A program made the position numbers and the translations under genes. This document shows, piece by piece, positions 35,590-45,195 of a stretch of DNA of 64,000 nucleotides (position 1 is the stretch's first letter; each line of letters begins with the position of its first letter). The notes below the pieces were generated by a model. That model was given only the letters and a program-made list of their open reading frames with translations. It searched no databases and was not told the DNA's origin. Origin of the DNA: Clostridia bacterium (GTDB taxonomy: Bacteria > Bacillota > Clostridia > Christensenellales > Aristaeellaceae); contig JAFUTW010000026.1 of assembly GCA_017484085.1 (NCBI GenBank), forward strand, positions 1 to 64,000. Direction: 5' to 3'.

Positions 35590-37614
35590 ATGGAAGAGTA
35601 CAGACCGATTGCCCGGCTGAGTGATGAAGTTATCGGCATGATCGCCGCGGGCGAGGTGGTGGAGAACCCTGCTTCGGCTGTCAAAGAGATGATCGAAAAC
35701 AGCCTGGATGCGGGGGCGACCTCCGTCACGATCGAGATCCGGGACGGCGGCATCAGCTATATGCGCGTCAGCGACAACGGCAGGGGAATCCGCAAGAAGG
35801 ATATCCGCATGGCTTTTGAACGGCATGCGACCAGCAAGATCAGGGACGAAAAGGATCTGTACGATTTGCATACCCTGGGGTTCAGGGGGGAGGCGCTTGC
35901 CTCCATCGCCGCCGTCTCCAGGGTGACGCTGACGACGTCCGGCGGTGAGGAGACCGGTATCCGCGTCATCAACGAGGGCGGCGTCTTCAAGGAAATTAGC
36001 GATGCGGCAAGCCCGAAAGGGACGACGATCGTCGTCCGGGATCTGTTCTACAACACGCCGGTCCGGCTGAAATTCCTCAAGAAGCCGGCGACGGAGGCGG
36101 CCAAGGTATCCGAGGTCGTGGCGCGCTTCATTCTGGGCAGACCGGACAGGTCTTTCCGCTTCATCAATAACGGCAAACAGGTTTACGCCTCCTCCGGCAA
36201 CGGGGATCTGAAGAACGCGGTTTTTAGCATCTACGGCCGGGATACGGCCAACAGCGTCGTCCCGGTTCATGCGGAAGGCGCGGTTTCGATCAGCGGCTAT
36301 GTGGGGATCGGCGATGAAGCGCGCACGAGCCGCAGCCGGCAGACGTTCATCGTCAACGGGCGGAACATCCGCAGCCCGCTGCTGTCCCAGGCGCTGGAAA
36401 CGGGCTGCCGGGAGCGGGTCACGATCGGGCATTATCCCATCTGCGTCCTCCTTCTGGATATGCCGGGCAATATGGTGGACGTAAACGTGCACCCCAACAA
36501 GCTGGAGGTGCGCTTCAGCGACGAACATGCCATCTTTGAAAAGGTAAGGACGGCGGTCCTGTCCGCTTTTTCACCGGACCCGATCGACAACGCGCCGAGG
36601 ATCACGCTGGATGAAGGCAGAGAGCCGGTACCCGCCGCAAAGGCAGCCTTGCGCATCATCGATACGAGTACCGAAGAAGGGGCGCTGCAGGCCCAGAAGG
36701 CCGTAGAGGAAGCTGTCATTCAGACGGAGCAGCAGAGGATGGAAGAGCCTCCGGCGGCAGTTCAGCCTGCATCCGGGGACGCGGAAGCCATCGATGCCGC
36801 CGAAGCGGGCCGCAGGATCTTCTCATCCGGAATGCCTGCCGGGCCTGAGCGGGAGACAGCCCCATTGCGGGAACGGCCCTCTGTGCTCTATACGGCGCAG
36901 CCGCAGGAGCTCTTTGCCGCGCGGCGGCCGGAAGAAGACGGCGGACGAAAGCAGGAGCCAGAAGCGCCCCGGATGGAGCCGGAGGTGCCCCGGCCGGAGG
37001 CGCCGGCGCCGGCTGAAGCGCCCTTGCAGAAGGGATACCGGGGGTATTCCGTTGTGGGCGTCCTCTTTGACACATACATCATCCTGCAGAACGACCGGCA
37101 GATGCTGATGGTAGACCAGCATGCCGCGCATGAGCGCGTGCTGTATGAACGGCTGATGCGCCAGGTCGATCTGGGGTTGGGCAGCCAGCCCCTTCTGGTG
37201 CCGCAGATCGTGCATGTTACGCCGCAGGACAAAGCGAAAATCGAGGATTACGCGCAGGAGATCCGGGACGCCGGCTACGATTTCGAAGCCTTCGGCGAGG
37301 ATGCTTATCAGATCCGGGCCGTCCCCTGCGTCCTCGGCGAACCGGAAGGCAAAGGGGCCTTTCTGGATCTTGTTGAGAGCCTGGCGGAGCTGCGCGTGCT
37401 GGCGACGAGACAGAAGCGCAGGGACGCGATCCTTCAGATGGCCTGCAAAAAGGCGATCAAGGGCGGGGACCGGATCGCCATGGAGGAAATCGTAACGCTG
37501 CTCAACGATATCATGGACCAGGATACGCCGCCGACCTGCCCGCACGGACGGCCGCTTGTCGTCGTGCTGACGAGGAGCGAAATCGAAAAGCGGTTTAAAC
37601 GAATCAATCACTGA
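35590..37614 (+). CDS. mutL: DNA mismatch repair endonuclease MutL
   Basis: MutL links MutS to strand excision. The 674-residue protein has the GHKL ATPase motifs NPASAVKEMIENSLDAGA, DNGRGI and TLGFRGEALASI at the N terminus, a variable Glu/Pro/Ala linker (about residues 350-480), and the C-terminal endonuclease motif DQHAAHERVLYE with CPHGRP near the end. The nuclease motif indicates a nicking MutL that works without MutH, as in most Bacillota. It follows mutS by 10 bases. Confidence 0.97.
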   Translation: MEEYRPIARLSDEVIGMIAAGEVVENPASAVKEMIENSLDAGATSVTIEIRDGGISYMRVSDNGRGIRKKDIRMAFERHATSKIRDEKDLYDLHTLGFRGEALASIAAVSRVTLTTSGGEETGIRVINEGGVFKEISDAASPKGTTIVVRDLFYNTPVRLKFLKKPATEAAKVSEVVARFILGRPDRSFRFINNGKQVYASSGNGDLKNAVFSIYGRDTANSVVPVHAEGAVSISGYVGIGDEARTSRSRQTFIVNGRNIRSPLLSQALETGCRERVTIGHYPICVLLLDMPGNMVDVNVHPNKLEVRFSDEHAIFEKVRTAVLSAFSPDPIDNAPRITLDEGREPVPAAKAALRIIDTSTEEGALQAQKAVEEAVIQTEQQRMEEPPAAVQPASGDAEAIDAAEAGRRIFSSGMPAGPERETAPLRERPSVLYTAQPQELFAARRPEEDGGRKQEPEAPRMEPEVPRPEAPAPAEAPLQKGYRGYSVVGVLFDTYIILQNDRQMLMVDQHAAHERVLYERLMRQVDLGLGSQPLLVPQIVHVTPQDKAKIEDYAQEIRDAGYDFEAFGEDAYQIRAVPCVLGEPEGKGAFLDLVESLAELRVLATRQKRRDAILQMACKKAIKGGDRIAMEEIVTLLNDIMDQDTPPTCPHGRPLVVVLTRSEIEKRFKRINH

Positions 37615-37624
37615 GGCGATAAAA

Positions 37625-38590
37625 ATGGGTGAAAGGCCGATCGTGCCGGCCATCGTGGGGCCGACCTGCAGCGGTAAGAGCGGTGTCGCGCTTTACGTGG
37701 CGGAACGCCTGGACGCTGAGATCATCTCCATGGATTCCATGCAGGTGTACCGCGGCTTTGATATCGGAACAGCGAAGGTGGGCAGCGGGGAACAGGAACG
37801 TATACCGCACCACCTGATCGATATCTGCGAGGCGGACGAGCCGTTTACGGTGGCGGACTACGAAAAGCGCGCCAAAGCGCTGATCCGCGGACTGCTTTCA
37901 AAAGGAAAGCTGCCTCTGCTGATTGGCGGGACGGGACTGTATCTTGACGCGGTGCGCTACCGGATGACCCTAGGGAGCAAGCCGGGGGATGATGCTTACA
38001 GAAAAGAGCTGCATGAGATCGCGGACGCACCGGAGGGAAAGCAAAAGCTCCACGATCTGTTGAAGGAAAAGGATCCGGAAGCGGCGGCGCGTCTGCATCC
38101 CAACGATGTGCGCAGGGTGATCCGTGCGCTGGAGGTGGCAGGCGAGGGGGATGCGGCTCTCCCTAAAGAGGAGCGGGAGCAGGAGCGGGATTTTTGCGTC
38201 ATTCCCTACGGGCTGAGCCTTCCGAGGGACGTCCTCTATAAACAGATTGACAAGCGTGTAGATGAAATGATAAAGTTAGGTTTGTTCCTTGAGTGGGACA
38301 GGATGAACGAGAGGGTTCCTTTTGAAAGATGGGCCGGCGCCGCACAGGCGATCGGATACAAGGAAATCAAGGGCCTGCGGGACGACGAATACGACAAGGC
38401 GGAAGCCGTCCGCCTCATCAAGCGGAATACCAGGCGCTACGCAAAGCGGCAGATGACCTGGTTTACCCGCGAACCGGGGATCCGATGGTTTGACGGGACG
38501 GATTACGGCAGCCGGGAGGCGCTTGGCGAAGCGGTGCTGAAGGCGATACGCAGTGATCTTGCGCAGCCGGAAACGGCGGCGGGACAGTAA
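37625..38590 (+). CDS. miaA: tRNA dimethylallyltransferase
   Basis: MiaA adds a dimethylallyl group from DMAPP to N6 of A37 in tRNA, giving the substrate of MiaB. The 321-residue protein has the P loop GPTCSGKSGVAL at residue 11, SMDSMQVYRGFDIGTAK, GGTGLYLDA, and the tRNA-contacting YAKRQMTWF near the C terminus. It is 10 bases downstream of mutL, in the classic mutS-mutL-miaA order. Confidence 0.97.
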   Translation: MGERPIVPAIVGPTCSGKSGVALYVAERLDAEIISMDSMQVYRGFDIGTAKVGSGEQERIPHHLIDICEADEPFTVADYEKRAKALIRGLLSKGKLPLLIGGTGLYLDAVRYRMTLGSKPGDDAYRKELHEIADAPEGKQKLHDLLKEKDPEAAARLHPNDVRRVIRALEVAGEGDAALPKEEREQERDFCVIPYGLSLPRDVLYKQIDKRVDEMIKLGLFLEWDRMNERVPFERWAGAAQAIGYKEIKGLRDDEYDKAEAVRLIKRNTRRYAKRQMTWFTREPGIRWFDGTDYGSREALGEAVLKAIRSDLAQPETAAGQ

Positions 38591-38603
38591 AGGGGGATGT
38601 TCA

Positions 38604-39173
38604 ATGAAACTGCTGGAACAGGCGATTACGGAACGGGGCAAGGTGATCGGCAGCGACATTCTGCTTGTCGATACGTTTCTCAACCACCAGGTGGATGTCT
38701 CCCTCATGCAGGAGATCGGAAAGTGCTTTGCGGAACGCTTCCGTGCGGAGAAGATCGACCGCGTTGCGACGATCGAGAGTTCCGGCATCGCCCCTGCGGC
38801 CTTTACGGCGCTGTGCCTGGAAGTCCCGCTGGTCATCATGAAAAAACAGGCTTCCCGTATTCTGACGGGGGATCTGCTGGCGACGACGGTGCGCTCCTTC
38901 ACCAAGGGGACGCAGTATGATCTGACGGCAAAGCGCGACTTCCTGCCGTCCGGCGACAGGGTCCTTTTTATCGATGATTTCCTGGCGAGCGGCGAAGCTG
39001 CTTTCGGCGCGAAAAAGCTGATCGAATCCGCCGGTGCGGTATTGGCCGGCGTGGGGATCGTCATCGAGAAGTCTTTCCAGTCCGGGCCGGAGAGACTGGA
39101 AAAGGAGGGGATCCCCCTGTATTCGCTGGCGAGGATCGCCTCCATGGAGGACGGAAAGATCGTCTTCCGGTGA
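38604..39173 (+). CDS. xpt: Xanthine phosphoribosyltransferase
   Basis: Xpt converts xanthine and PRPP to XMP. The 189-residue protein starts MKLLEQAITERGKVIGSDIL, matches Bacillus-type Xpt throughout, and carries the PRPP loop VLFIDDFLASGEA near residue 125. The start ATG has an AAGGGGGA site upstream. It is the last gene before a terminator. No purine riboswitch precedes it, unlike the B. subtilis gene. Confidence 0.95.
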   Translation: MKLLEQAITERGKVIGSDILLVDTFLNHQVDVSLMQEIGKCFAERFRAEKIDRVATIESSGIAPAAFTALCLEVPLVIMKKQASRILTGDLLATTVRSFTKGTQYDLTAKRDFLPSGDRVLFIDDFLASGEAAFGAKKLIESAGAVLAGVGIVIEKSFQSGPERLEKEGIPLYSLARIASMEDGKIVFR

Positions 39174-39181
39174 AACTGAAG

Positions 39182-39202
39182 ACAGGCTGAGGCCTGTTTT
39201 TC
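39182..39202 (+). terminator. Terminator after xpt
   Basis: A 6-base-pair ACAGGC/GCCTGT stem with a TGAG loop runs into five T residues. Confidence 0.75.
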
Positions 39203-39232
39203 ATTAGTACAGCCAAAGATTGGGAAGGAAAC

Positions 39233-39805
39233 ATGAAACAGGTTTATCCGATCGTCCTGGCCTCCGGTTCCCCCAGAAGGAAGGAACTGATGCAGATGCT
39301 GGGGCTCAGTTTTGAAACGGACGTTTCACAGGCGGACGAGCATTTTGCAGGTACGCCAAAAGAGACGGTAGCCGTTTTGTCGCAGCGAAAGGCTGCGGCG
39401 GTCGCGCCTGCGCACCCCTCTGCGATCATCCTCGCTGCGGATACGCTGGTCTTTGTTGACAGCGACAGGCTGGGAAAACCGAAGGACCGCGACGACGCCA
39501 GACATATGCTGCAGCAGCTTTCCGGCAGATGGCATTCCGTACTGACCGGCGTTACCGTATGCAACACGAAAACCGGACGGAGTCTCACGGAAGTGGAAGA
39601 GACGAAGGTCCATTTTCTCGATATCAGTGAAGAGGAAATGGAAGCGTACCTTTCCACGGATGAGCCGTATGACAAGGCCGGAGCATATGCGATACAGGGA
39701 CGCGCGGGCGTCTTTATCGACAGGATCGACGGCTCCTGGTCCAATGTGGTCGGGCTGCCCATGCATACCGCAAAGCGCCTGATCGAAGCGCTGAGCGAAG
39801 GCTGA
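39233..39805 (+). CDS. maf: Maf-family nucleoside triphosphate pyrophosphatase
   Basis: Maf proteins hydrolyse non-canonical or modified nucleotides such as dTTP, UTP or modified pyrimidine triphosphates. The 190-residue protein has the signature LASGSPRRKELMQML at residue 8, AADTLVF and the KAGAYAIQG loop. It lies upstream of mreB, the same neighbourhood as in Bacillus (maf-radC-mreBCD), here without radC. No convincing promoter is visible in the 59-base gap before it. Confidence 0.95.
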   Translation: MKQVYPIVLASGSPRRKELMQMLGLSFETDVSQADEHFAGTPKETVAVLSQRKAAAVAPAHPSAIILAADTLVFVDSDRLGKPKDRDDARHMLQQLSGRWHSVLTGVTVCNTKTGRSLTEVEETKVHFLDISEEEMEAYLSTDEPYDKAGAYAIQGRAGVFIDRIDGSWSNVVGLPMHTAKRLIEALSEG

Positions 39806-39826
39806 AGAAACCGGGAGGTGTGAGCA

Positions 39827-40855
39827 TTGGCGCTTGGACAGTTTTCTCCCGCGGATCTCGCGATCGACATGGGCACGAACCGCACGCGGATCTATGTGCG
39901 CGGAAAAGGGATCGTCATCAATGAGGCCTCCGCCGTCGCCATGGACTCGGGCAAAAACGGCCGGATCGTTGCGATCGGCGACAGCGCGGAAGAGGTCGCG
40001 GGCCGCTCGGACAACCGCATCCGCATCCTGCATCCGGTTCAGCAGGGCAAGATCACAGATCTTGAGACGGCGCAGCTGATGATCCAGTATTTCGTCAACA
40101 AAGCGATCGGCACCGTTCGCCTGAAGCCGCGCGCGATCGCCGTGAAGCCGATCGGCTGTACGCGGATGGAGGAGAGCATCCTGAAGCGGACGGTCGAAAC
40201 CATCGGCTGCAGGGCGATGGTCATTACGGATTCCATCATCGCTTCCGGTATCGGGGCAGGCCTGTCGGTGTATGAGCCGCAGGGCAGCTTCATCGTGGAT
40301 ATCGGTGCAGGCAAGACGGAGATCGCGCTGACCTCCATGGGCGGCATCGTGATCAGCCACAGCGTTCCCGTCGGAGGGAACCAGATCGACAGAGAGATCG
40401 TGGAGCACATCCGCCGGGAGTACGAAATGTCGATCGTGGAGCATACGGCGGAGCAGATCAAATTCGACCTTACGGATATTTCCCGGCCGGATACATCGGA
40501 CAGGTATATCGTCGTGCGCGGCAGAGATATCGCGACCGGCATGCCGACGACTGCGGAAATCCGGATCGAGGGCATCCGCGCCGCAGTCTGCACCGTGCTG
40601 GACCAGATCCTGGAGGCGGTCAAGTGGGTCCTGACCCGCGTGCCGCCGGAGATGTGCGTGGACGTACTGAAAAACGGAATCATGGTCTGCGGCGGATCCT
40701 CCCTGCTGCCGAAGCTCGCAGACAAGATCACGGACGCGTTCGGCGTGCCTTCCCTGATTGCCAGAGAAGCGGGAGAGTGCGCGGTGCTGGGCGCCGGCTA
40801 TATGGCGGATCACTTTGAAGTCTACAGCAGTTCCGTCGAAAACAAAAAGCTGTAA
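39827..40855 (+). CDS. mreB: Rod shape-determining actin homolog MreB
   Basis: MreB polymerises under the membrane and directs lateral wall synthesis. The 342-residue protein has the actin-fold phosphate loop DMGTNRTRIYVRGKGIVINE near the N terminus, VDIGAGKTEIAL as the second phosphate motif, and GGSSLLPKLADK as the adenosine motif. The start is TTG 39827, 8 bases after GGGAGG; no better ATG exists. It starts the mreBCD-mrdA series and could equally be an Mbl-type paralog, since only one copy is in view. Confidence 0.93.
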   Translation: MALGQFSPADLAIDMGTNRTRIYVRGKGIVINEASAVAMDSGKNGRIVAIGDSAEEVAGRSDNRIRILHPVQQGKITDLETAQLMIQYFVNKAIGTVRLKPRAIAVKPIGCTRMEESILKRTVETIGCRAMVITDSIIASGIGAGLSVYEPQGSFIVDIGAGKTEIALTSMGGIVISHSVPVGGNQIDREIVEHIRREYEMSIVEHTAEQIKFDLTDISRPDTSDRYIVVRGRDIATGMPTTAEIRIEGIRAAVCTVLDQILEAVKWVLTRVPPEMCVDVLKNGIMVCGGSSLLPKLADKITDAFGVPSLIAREAGECAVLGAGYMADHFEVYSSSVENKKL

Positions 40856-40876
40856 TCCATCTGAAGGATGATGCGC

Positions 40877-42091
40877 ATGAGAAACAAACATCCTGTTCTG
40901 TTCCGGTTTATCCGGAGGGCCTTTGTCCTGTTCCTGATCTTGCTCATGGCGCTGACCATCTACCATCAGTCGACGGGCGGTCTGTTTTCGCCGGAAGCGA
41001 TCCTGAATACGGGCATGACGGTCCTTCAGCGCACGGTTTCGGCTGCCACGCAGTATGTCGGCGGATACCTGTACCGCCTCAAACTGAGGAGCAATATCGA
41101 ATATGAGTACAATCAGCTGAAGGCACAGAATGATGAGCTGATCTTAAAGAGCCTGCTGTATGATGAGGTCGTGGAGGAGAACACACAGCTGAGGGCGCTG
41201 CTCGGTGAATATGAGACCAAGGCGGATATGAATCCCGTCCTGGCCCGCGTGATCGCAAGCGAAACCGGAAACTACTTTTCAACGTTTACGATCAACAAGG
41301 GCAGACGGGACGGCGTTGACAACCAGATGGCTGTCATCACGGCGGACGGCCTTGTCGGATATGTCTACGAGGTCTTCGACACAACATCGAAGGTCATCAC
41401 GATCATCGACGATCAGGCGAGCCTTGCGGCGCTGATCGAAAGCAGCCGCGACCAGGGCGCCGTGAAGGGCACGCTGGGCAGCAGTGGGGAAGCGCTCTGC
41501 CGCATGTATTATCTCTCTGCCGACAGCGTACCCAGACCGGGAGACCGCGTCATTACCTCCGGCGTCGGCGTGTCCTTCCCCAAGGGCCTCGTCATCGGCT
41601 ATGTCCGGGAAAGCACCCGCGCGATCGAAGACAACAAGCACTATATCGTGGTGGAGCCTGCGGCGGATTTTGAGCACATCGAGAATGTGCTGGTCCTGCG
41701 GTACTATGCGCAGGTGGAAGAGATGCCTGAGAACTACAACAACACGGAGGTCATCGTCGCACCCATAGCCACGGCAAGGCCGCAGGCTGTAATCGAGGAG
41801 GAGCGCCTTACGGCATCCACCCCGGTGCCGCTGCCGGATGCGCCGGGACGCGCAACGCCGACCCCTGCGCCGCAAGTCATTGACTTTGTCATTGACGAAG
41901 AGGCCATGGGTGACATGGCAGAGCGTTTCCGGGAGGCAGGAGAAGGACAGACGCAGCCCGGTGCGCAAACGGAAGCCGGGACGGCTGAGACTGATGACGT
42001 GACGGCTGTGCCGGAAGACGAGACAGTTGCGCAGGATGATGAGGAATGGTATGAAGAGGACGAACCCGCCGATTTCCCGGAGGGCTTCTGA
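40877..42091 (+). CDS. mreC: Rod shape-determining protein MreC
   Basis: MreC links MreB to periplasmic-side wall synthases. The 404-residue protein has one N-terminal membrane helix (about residues 15-33), a coiled coil near 65-110 and the two beta-barrel MreC core (about 120-290). An acidic Pro/Glu/Thr-rich tail of over 100 residues is longer than usual. GAAGG lies 9 bases before ATG 40877; two earlier ATGs (40868, 40871) overlap or abut that site. Confidence 0.92.
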   Translation: MRNKHPVLFRFIRRAFVLFLILLMALTIYHQSTGGLFSPEAILNTGMTVLQRTVSAATQYVGGYLYRLKLRSNIEYEYNQLKAQNDELILKSLLYDEVVEENTQLRALLGEYETKADMNPVLARVIASETGNYFSTFTINKGRRDGVDNQMAVITADGLVGYVYEVFDTTSKVITIIDDQASLAALIESSRDQGAVKGTLGSSGEALCRMYYLSADSVPRPGDRVITSGVGVSFPKGLVIGYVRESTRAIEDNKHYIVVEPAADFEHIENVLVLRYYAQVEEMPENYNNTEVIVAPIATARPQAVIEEERLTASTPVPLPDAPGRATPTPAPQVIDFVIDEEAMGDMAERFREAGEGQTQPGAQTEAGTAETDDVTAVPEDETVAQDDEEWYEEDEPADFPEGF

Positions 42092-42113
42092 TCCGTGACG
42101 AGGTGATAGAGTC

Positions 42114-42632
42114 TTGACCAGGGCGCTTAAAATACTGGCGATAACAGTCCTTGCGGTCTTGTGCCAGACGAATCTGTCGTCCTTTCTCCGCCTTCAGAGC
42201 ATCGCGCCTGATCTTATGATCGCGGCGCTGGTGGCACTGGGGTTCCATTACGGCACGTACGGCGGATTTTGCGCCGGCGCCATCATGGGGCTCCTGTACG
42301 ACGCAGCTGTAGGCTATGTACTTGCGCTGAACATCATCATCTATACGTTCATCGGTTATGCGGCCCCTGCGGGGAAGGCCCTGCTGCAGAACAGGTTTGG
42401 AAAGCGCCGCTATCACAGGTGGCTGCAGGCGATGGCGCTCGGTTTTGCGATGACACTCATCCGGGAGTTCACAGACATCGGCTATCTGTTTCTGATCGGC
42501 GCGCAGCAGGGGCTGGTAACGCTGCTGCGCATGGTCCTGTGCTGCGGATATACGGCCGTGTGGACGCTCCCGGTGCTGCTCGCGGTAGACCGGATCCTCC
42601 GCGTGCCGAAAAAAGAAGTATCCCCCGTTTAA
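42114..42632 (+). CDS. mreD: Rod shape-determining protein MreD
   Basis: The 172-residue protein has about five membrane helices and the MreD-like pattern SIAPDLMIAALVALGFHYG near residue 29. It acts with MreC in the elongation complex. The start is TTG 42114 with GAGGTGAT upstream. Position after mreC and before the class B PBP is diagnostic. Confidence 0.9.
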   Translation: MTRALKILAITVLAVLCQTNLSSFLRLQSIAPDLMIAALVALGFHYGTYGGFCAGAIMGLLYDAAVGYVLALNIIIYTFIGYAAPAGKALLQNRFGKRRYHRWLQAMALGFAMTLIREFTDIGYLFLIGAQQGLVTLLRMVLCCGYTAVWTLPVLLAVDRILRVPKKEVSPV

Positions 42633-42653
42633 GAATGCTGAAAGGTCACAAAC

Positions 42654-45185
42654 ATGAGCAATCGCTATCTGGGCAGGTACCGTACGATCGCTGTGATCGT
42701 CGCCCTCATGTTTATCGTGCTGGCTGCAAGGCTGTTCCAGCTGCAGATCATCGATTATGACGAGAACCGCGCAGCTGCGGATGCCAAAAAGACCAAGACG
42801 ATCACGAGCAAGGGCTCGCGCGGCACCATCATGGATGTCAATTCGCTGACGCTGGCCTATGACAAGCAGGTCTACAATGTTCAGTTCTACCGGGATCCGA
42901 ACTATGTGCCCTCCTCGACGGATGCAAACGGGAGGACGCTTTCCCAGAGCCAGGTGTACACGAACTCGATCATCAGCGTCATCGACATTGTGGAGAGGAA
43001 CGGGGGCAAGATGGACACCTCCTTCTCCCTGGTGCGGGATGAGATGACCGGGCTGTGGATCTTTTCGTGGAACAACAACGACTATACCCAGGCACAGCAA
43101 AACGCCAGGGAGAGAATGTGGCGCAGCAACTTTTATGTGCAGAACGTTGAACAGCAGCAGCTCTTCTCTTCTCTCTGCCGCCGCTACAGGATCCCCGACG
43201 AGCTGAGCGACGACAAGAAAATACAGGTGCTGGGCGTCTGGGAAACCATGCAGAACAATGCTTTCCTTTCCCAGCCGATCACCATCGCCTCCAACGTCAG
43301 CTGGGAGACCGTCATCGAGATCGAGGCAAAGGCGCTGACCCTGGAGGGGATCACCGTGGCGGTCAGCACGCAGCGCGTCTATCCGAACGGAACGCTTGCC
43401 GCCCATGTCATCGGTTATATCGGAAAGATCCAGAACTACGATACCTATTACGCTTCTTACAGGGACAAGGGCTACGCGCTTTCCGATCTCATCGGCCTGG
43501 ACGGCATCGAGAAGACCATGGAGGACTGGCTCTCCGCCTGCACTTCGCAGCGCGTGGGCAAGCGCGTCGTCGAGATCGACCGCTACGGCGCGGTCAGCCG
43601 GACGCTTTCGACCTCGGAGGCCACCGACGGGAACAACATCAAGCTGACCATCGACTCCAACCTTCAGCGCATTGCGGAATCCGCGCTGCAGGAGAACGTG
43701 AATTACATCCGCGACGCGCAGGAAGTGCTGCTGAACTCCGATACCTGGCTGGACACGAACAAGACCGTCCTCCAGGGCACGACACGCGACTTTGATTCGC
43801 AGCCGATCGAACTGGCGGAAAAGGGCGCTGTCGTCGTCATCGATATGGAAGGCCGTGTCCTGTCCCTGGCCAGCTATCCGCCTTATGATCCCAACGCTTT
43901 CATCATCGGCGGGGAGACGGCGGCAAACATCCTGCTGGATTCCCGCAATCCGCTGGTCAACTACGCCATCGGCTCCCGCGATACACCGGGTTCCATCTTC
44001 AAACTGGTCACGGCGACGGCGGGCCTCATTTCGGGCGAGCTGACGACGACCGAGCTGATCAGCGACGAAGGCTACTTCGACAAGTACGACAAGAGCGCTC
44101 CGCCTAAGTGCTGGATCAACATCCGGCAGCTGTCCAGGCATGCGAACCAGACGGTCGTGGAGGGCCTTACGCATTCCTGCAACTACTTCTTCTATACCGT
44201 CGGTTCCAGACTGTACGAGAATACGGACGACCAGCTCTACAAGACGGCTGCACTCTACGGCCTTACGACCAAGACGGGCATCGATCTGCCCGGCGAGCTG
44301 CAGGGCTACGTCGGCAGCCAGACGACGCTGTATGACAAGAACAAGGCCATCAGCGCTGCGGAGCAGGCGACGTGGCGCCCCTTCCTGGTGTTCAACAACA
44401 TCAAGCGCATCCTCATCGACGTCGGCGAGGATTACGGCATGACCTTTGAAGAGGCGAAGCTGGACAAGTGCTGCAAGCGCCTCATGGACATGGCTGTCGA
44501 TTACAACCAGAGCGACTGGCTGCCCAATATCCGTACCATCCTGATGGAGGAACTGGATATGCCGCGCGAACTGGTGTACCTGCAGATCGTAGCCGGCGAT
44601 ACCTACCTCAAACTGAACGAAATCAAATGGGGCGGATCGGAGGCCATCATGTGCGCCGTCGGACAGTCGATCACAACGGTTACGCCGGTTGCGCTGGCGC
44701 GCTATGTGGCGGCCGTCGCCAACGGCGGGTATGTGTATGACCTCCGGCTGGTGGACTCCATCATCTCCCCGGACGGCGAGGTGCTGAGCAAGAGCCAGCC
44801 GATCCTGGCCTCCCAGATCGAAGACGAGAACCTTGACGAGTATTACGCCAAAATACGCGAAGGGATGTACGGCGTGACGGAAGCGGAAGGTACCGCAACG
44901 CGCTTCTTCAAAGGACAGACCGCCAGGGGCATGCCGCTGGGTGAGCAGATCGGCGCTAAAACGGGAACCGCCGAAAAGACGGATATCGACCTGGAAAACA
45001 ACGCGTGGATGGTGGCCTTCGCGCCGTATGAGAACCCGGAGATCGCCATCTGCGTATACATCCCGCACGGATACAGCGGAGCCTACTGCTCCATCACGGT
45101 GCGTGAAATCTGCAAATACTATCTGGAGCACCGCGCATTGGGCGGTGACGACTACCTGCCGCCTTCCAACTGGCTGGCCAACTGA
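42654..45185 (+). CDS. mrdA: Penicillin-binding protein 2, elongation transpeptidase
   Basis: This class B PBP crosslinks peptidoglycan in the rod complex with RodA. The 843-residue protein has one N-terminal membrane helix (about 10-28), a long pedestal domain, and the transpeptidase domain with the active-site SIFK in DTPGSIFKLVTA, SCN in THSCNYFFY, and KTG in GAKTGTAEK. It is roughly 150 residues longer than typical PBP2, with insertions in the pedestal and transpeptidase regions. It lies 21 bases after mreD. Confidence 0.95.
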   Translation: MSNRYLGRYRTIAVIVALMFIVLAARLFQLQIIDYDENRAAADAKKTKTITSKGSRGTIMDVNSLTLAYDKQVYNVQFYRDPNYVPSSTDANGRTLSQSQVYTNSIISVIDIVERNGGKMDTSFSLVRDEMTGLWIFSWNNNDYTQAQQNARERMWRSNFYVQNVEQQQLFSSLCRRYRIPDELSDDKKIQVLGVWETMQNNAFLSQPITIASNVSWETVIEIEAKALTLEGITVAVSTQRVYPNGTLAAHVIGYIGKIQNYDTYYASYRDKGYALSDLIGLDGIEKTMEDWLSACTSQRVGKRVVEIDRYGAVSRTLSTSEATDGNNIKLTIDSNLQRIAESALQENVNYIRDAQEVLLNSDTWLDTNKTVLQGTTRDFDSQPIELAEKGAVVVIDMEGRVLSLASYPPYDPNAFIIGGETAANILLDSRNPLVNYAIGSRDTPGSIFKLVTATAGLISGELTTTELISDEGYFDKYDKSAPPKCWINIRQLSRHANQTVVEGLTHSCNYFFYTVGSRLYENTDDQLYKTAALYGLTTKTGIDLPGELQGYVGSQTTLYDKNKAISAAEQATWRPFLVFNNIKRILIDVGEDYGMTFEEAKLDKCCKRLMDMAVDYNQSDWLPNIRTILMEELDMPRELVYLQIVAGDTYLKLNEIKWGGSEAIMCAVGQSITTVTPVALARYVAAVANGGYVYDLRLVDSIISPDGEVLSKSQPILASQIEDENLDEYYAKIREGMYGVTEAEGTATRFFKGQTARGMPLGEQIGAKTGTAEKTDIDLENNAWMVAFAPYENPEIAICVYIPHGYSGAYCSITVREICKYYLEHRALGGDDYLPPSNWLAN

Positions 45186-45195
45186 GGTGGCGGGA

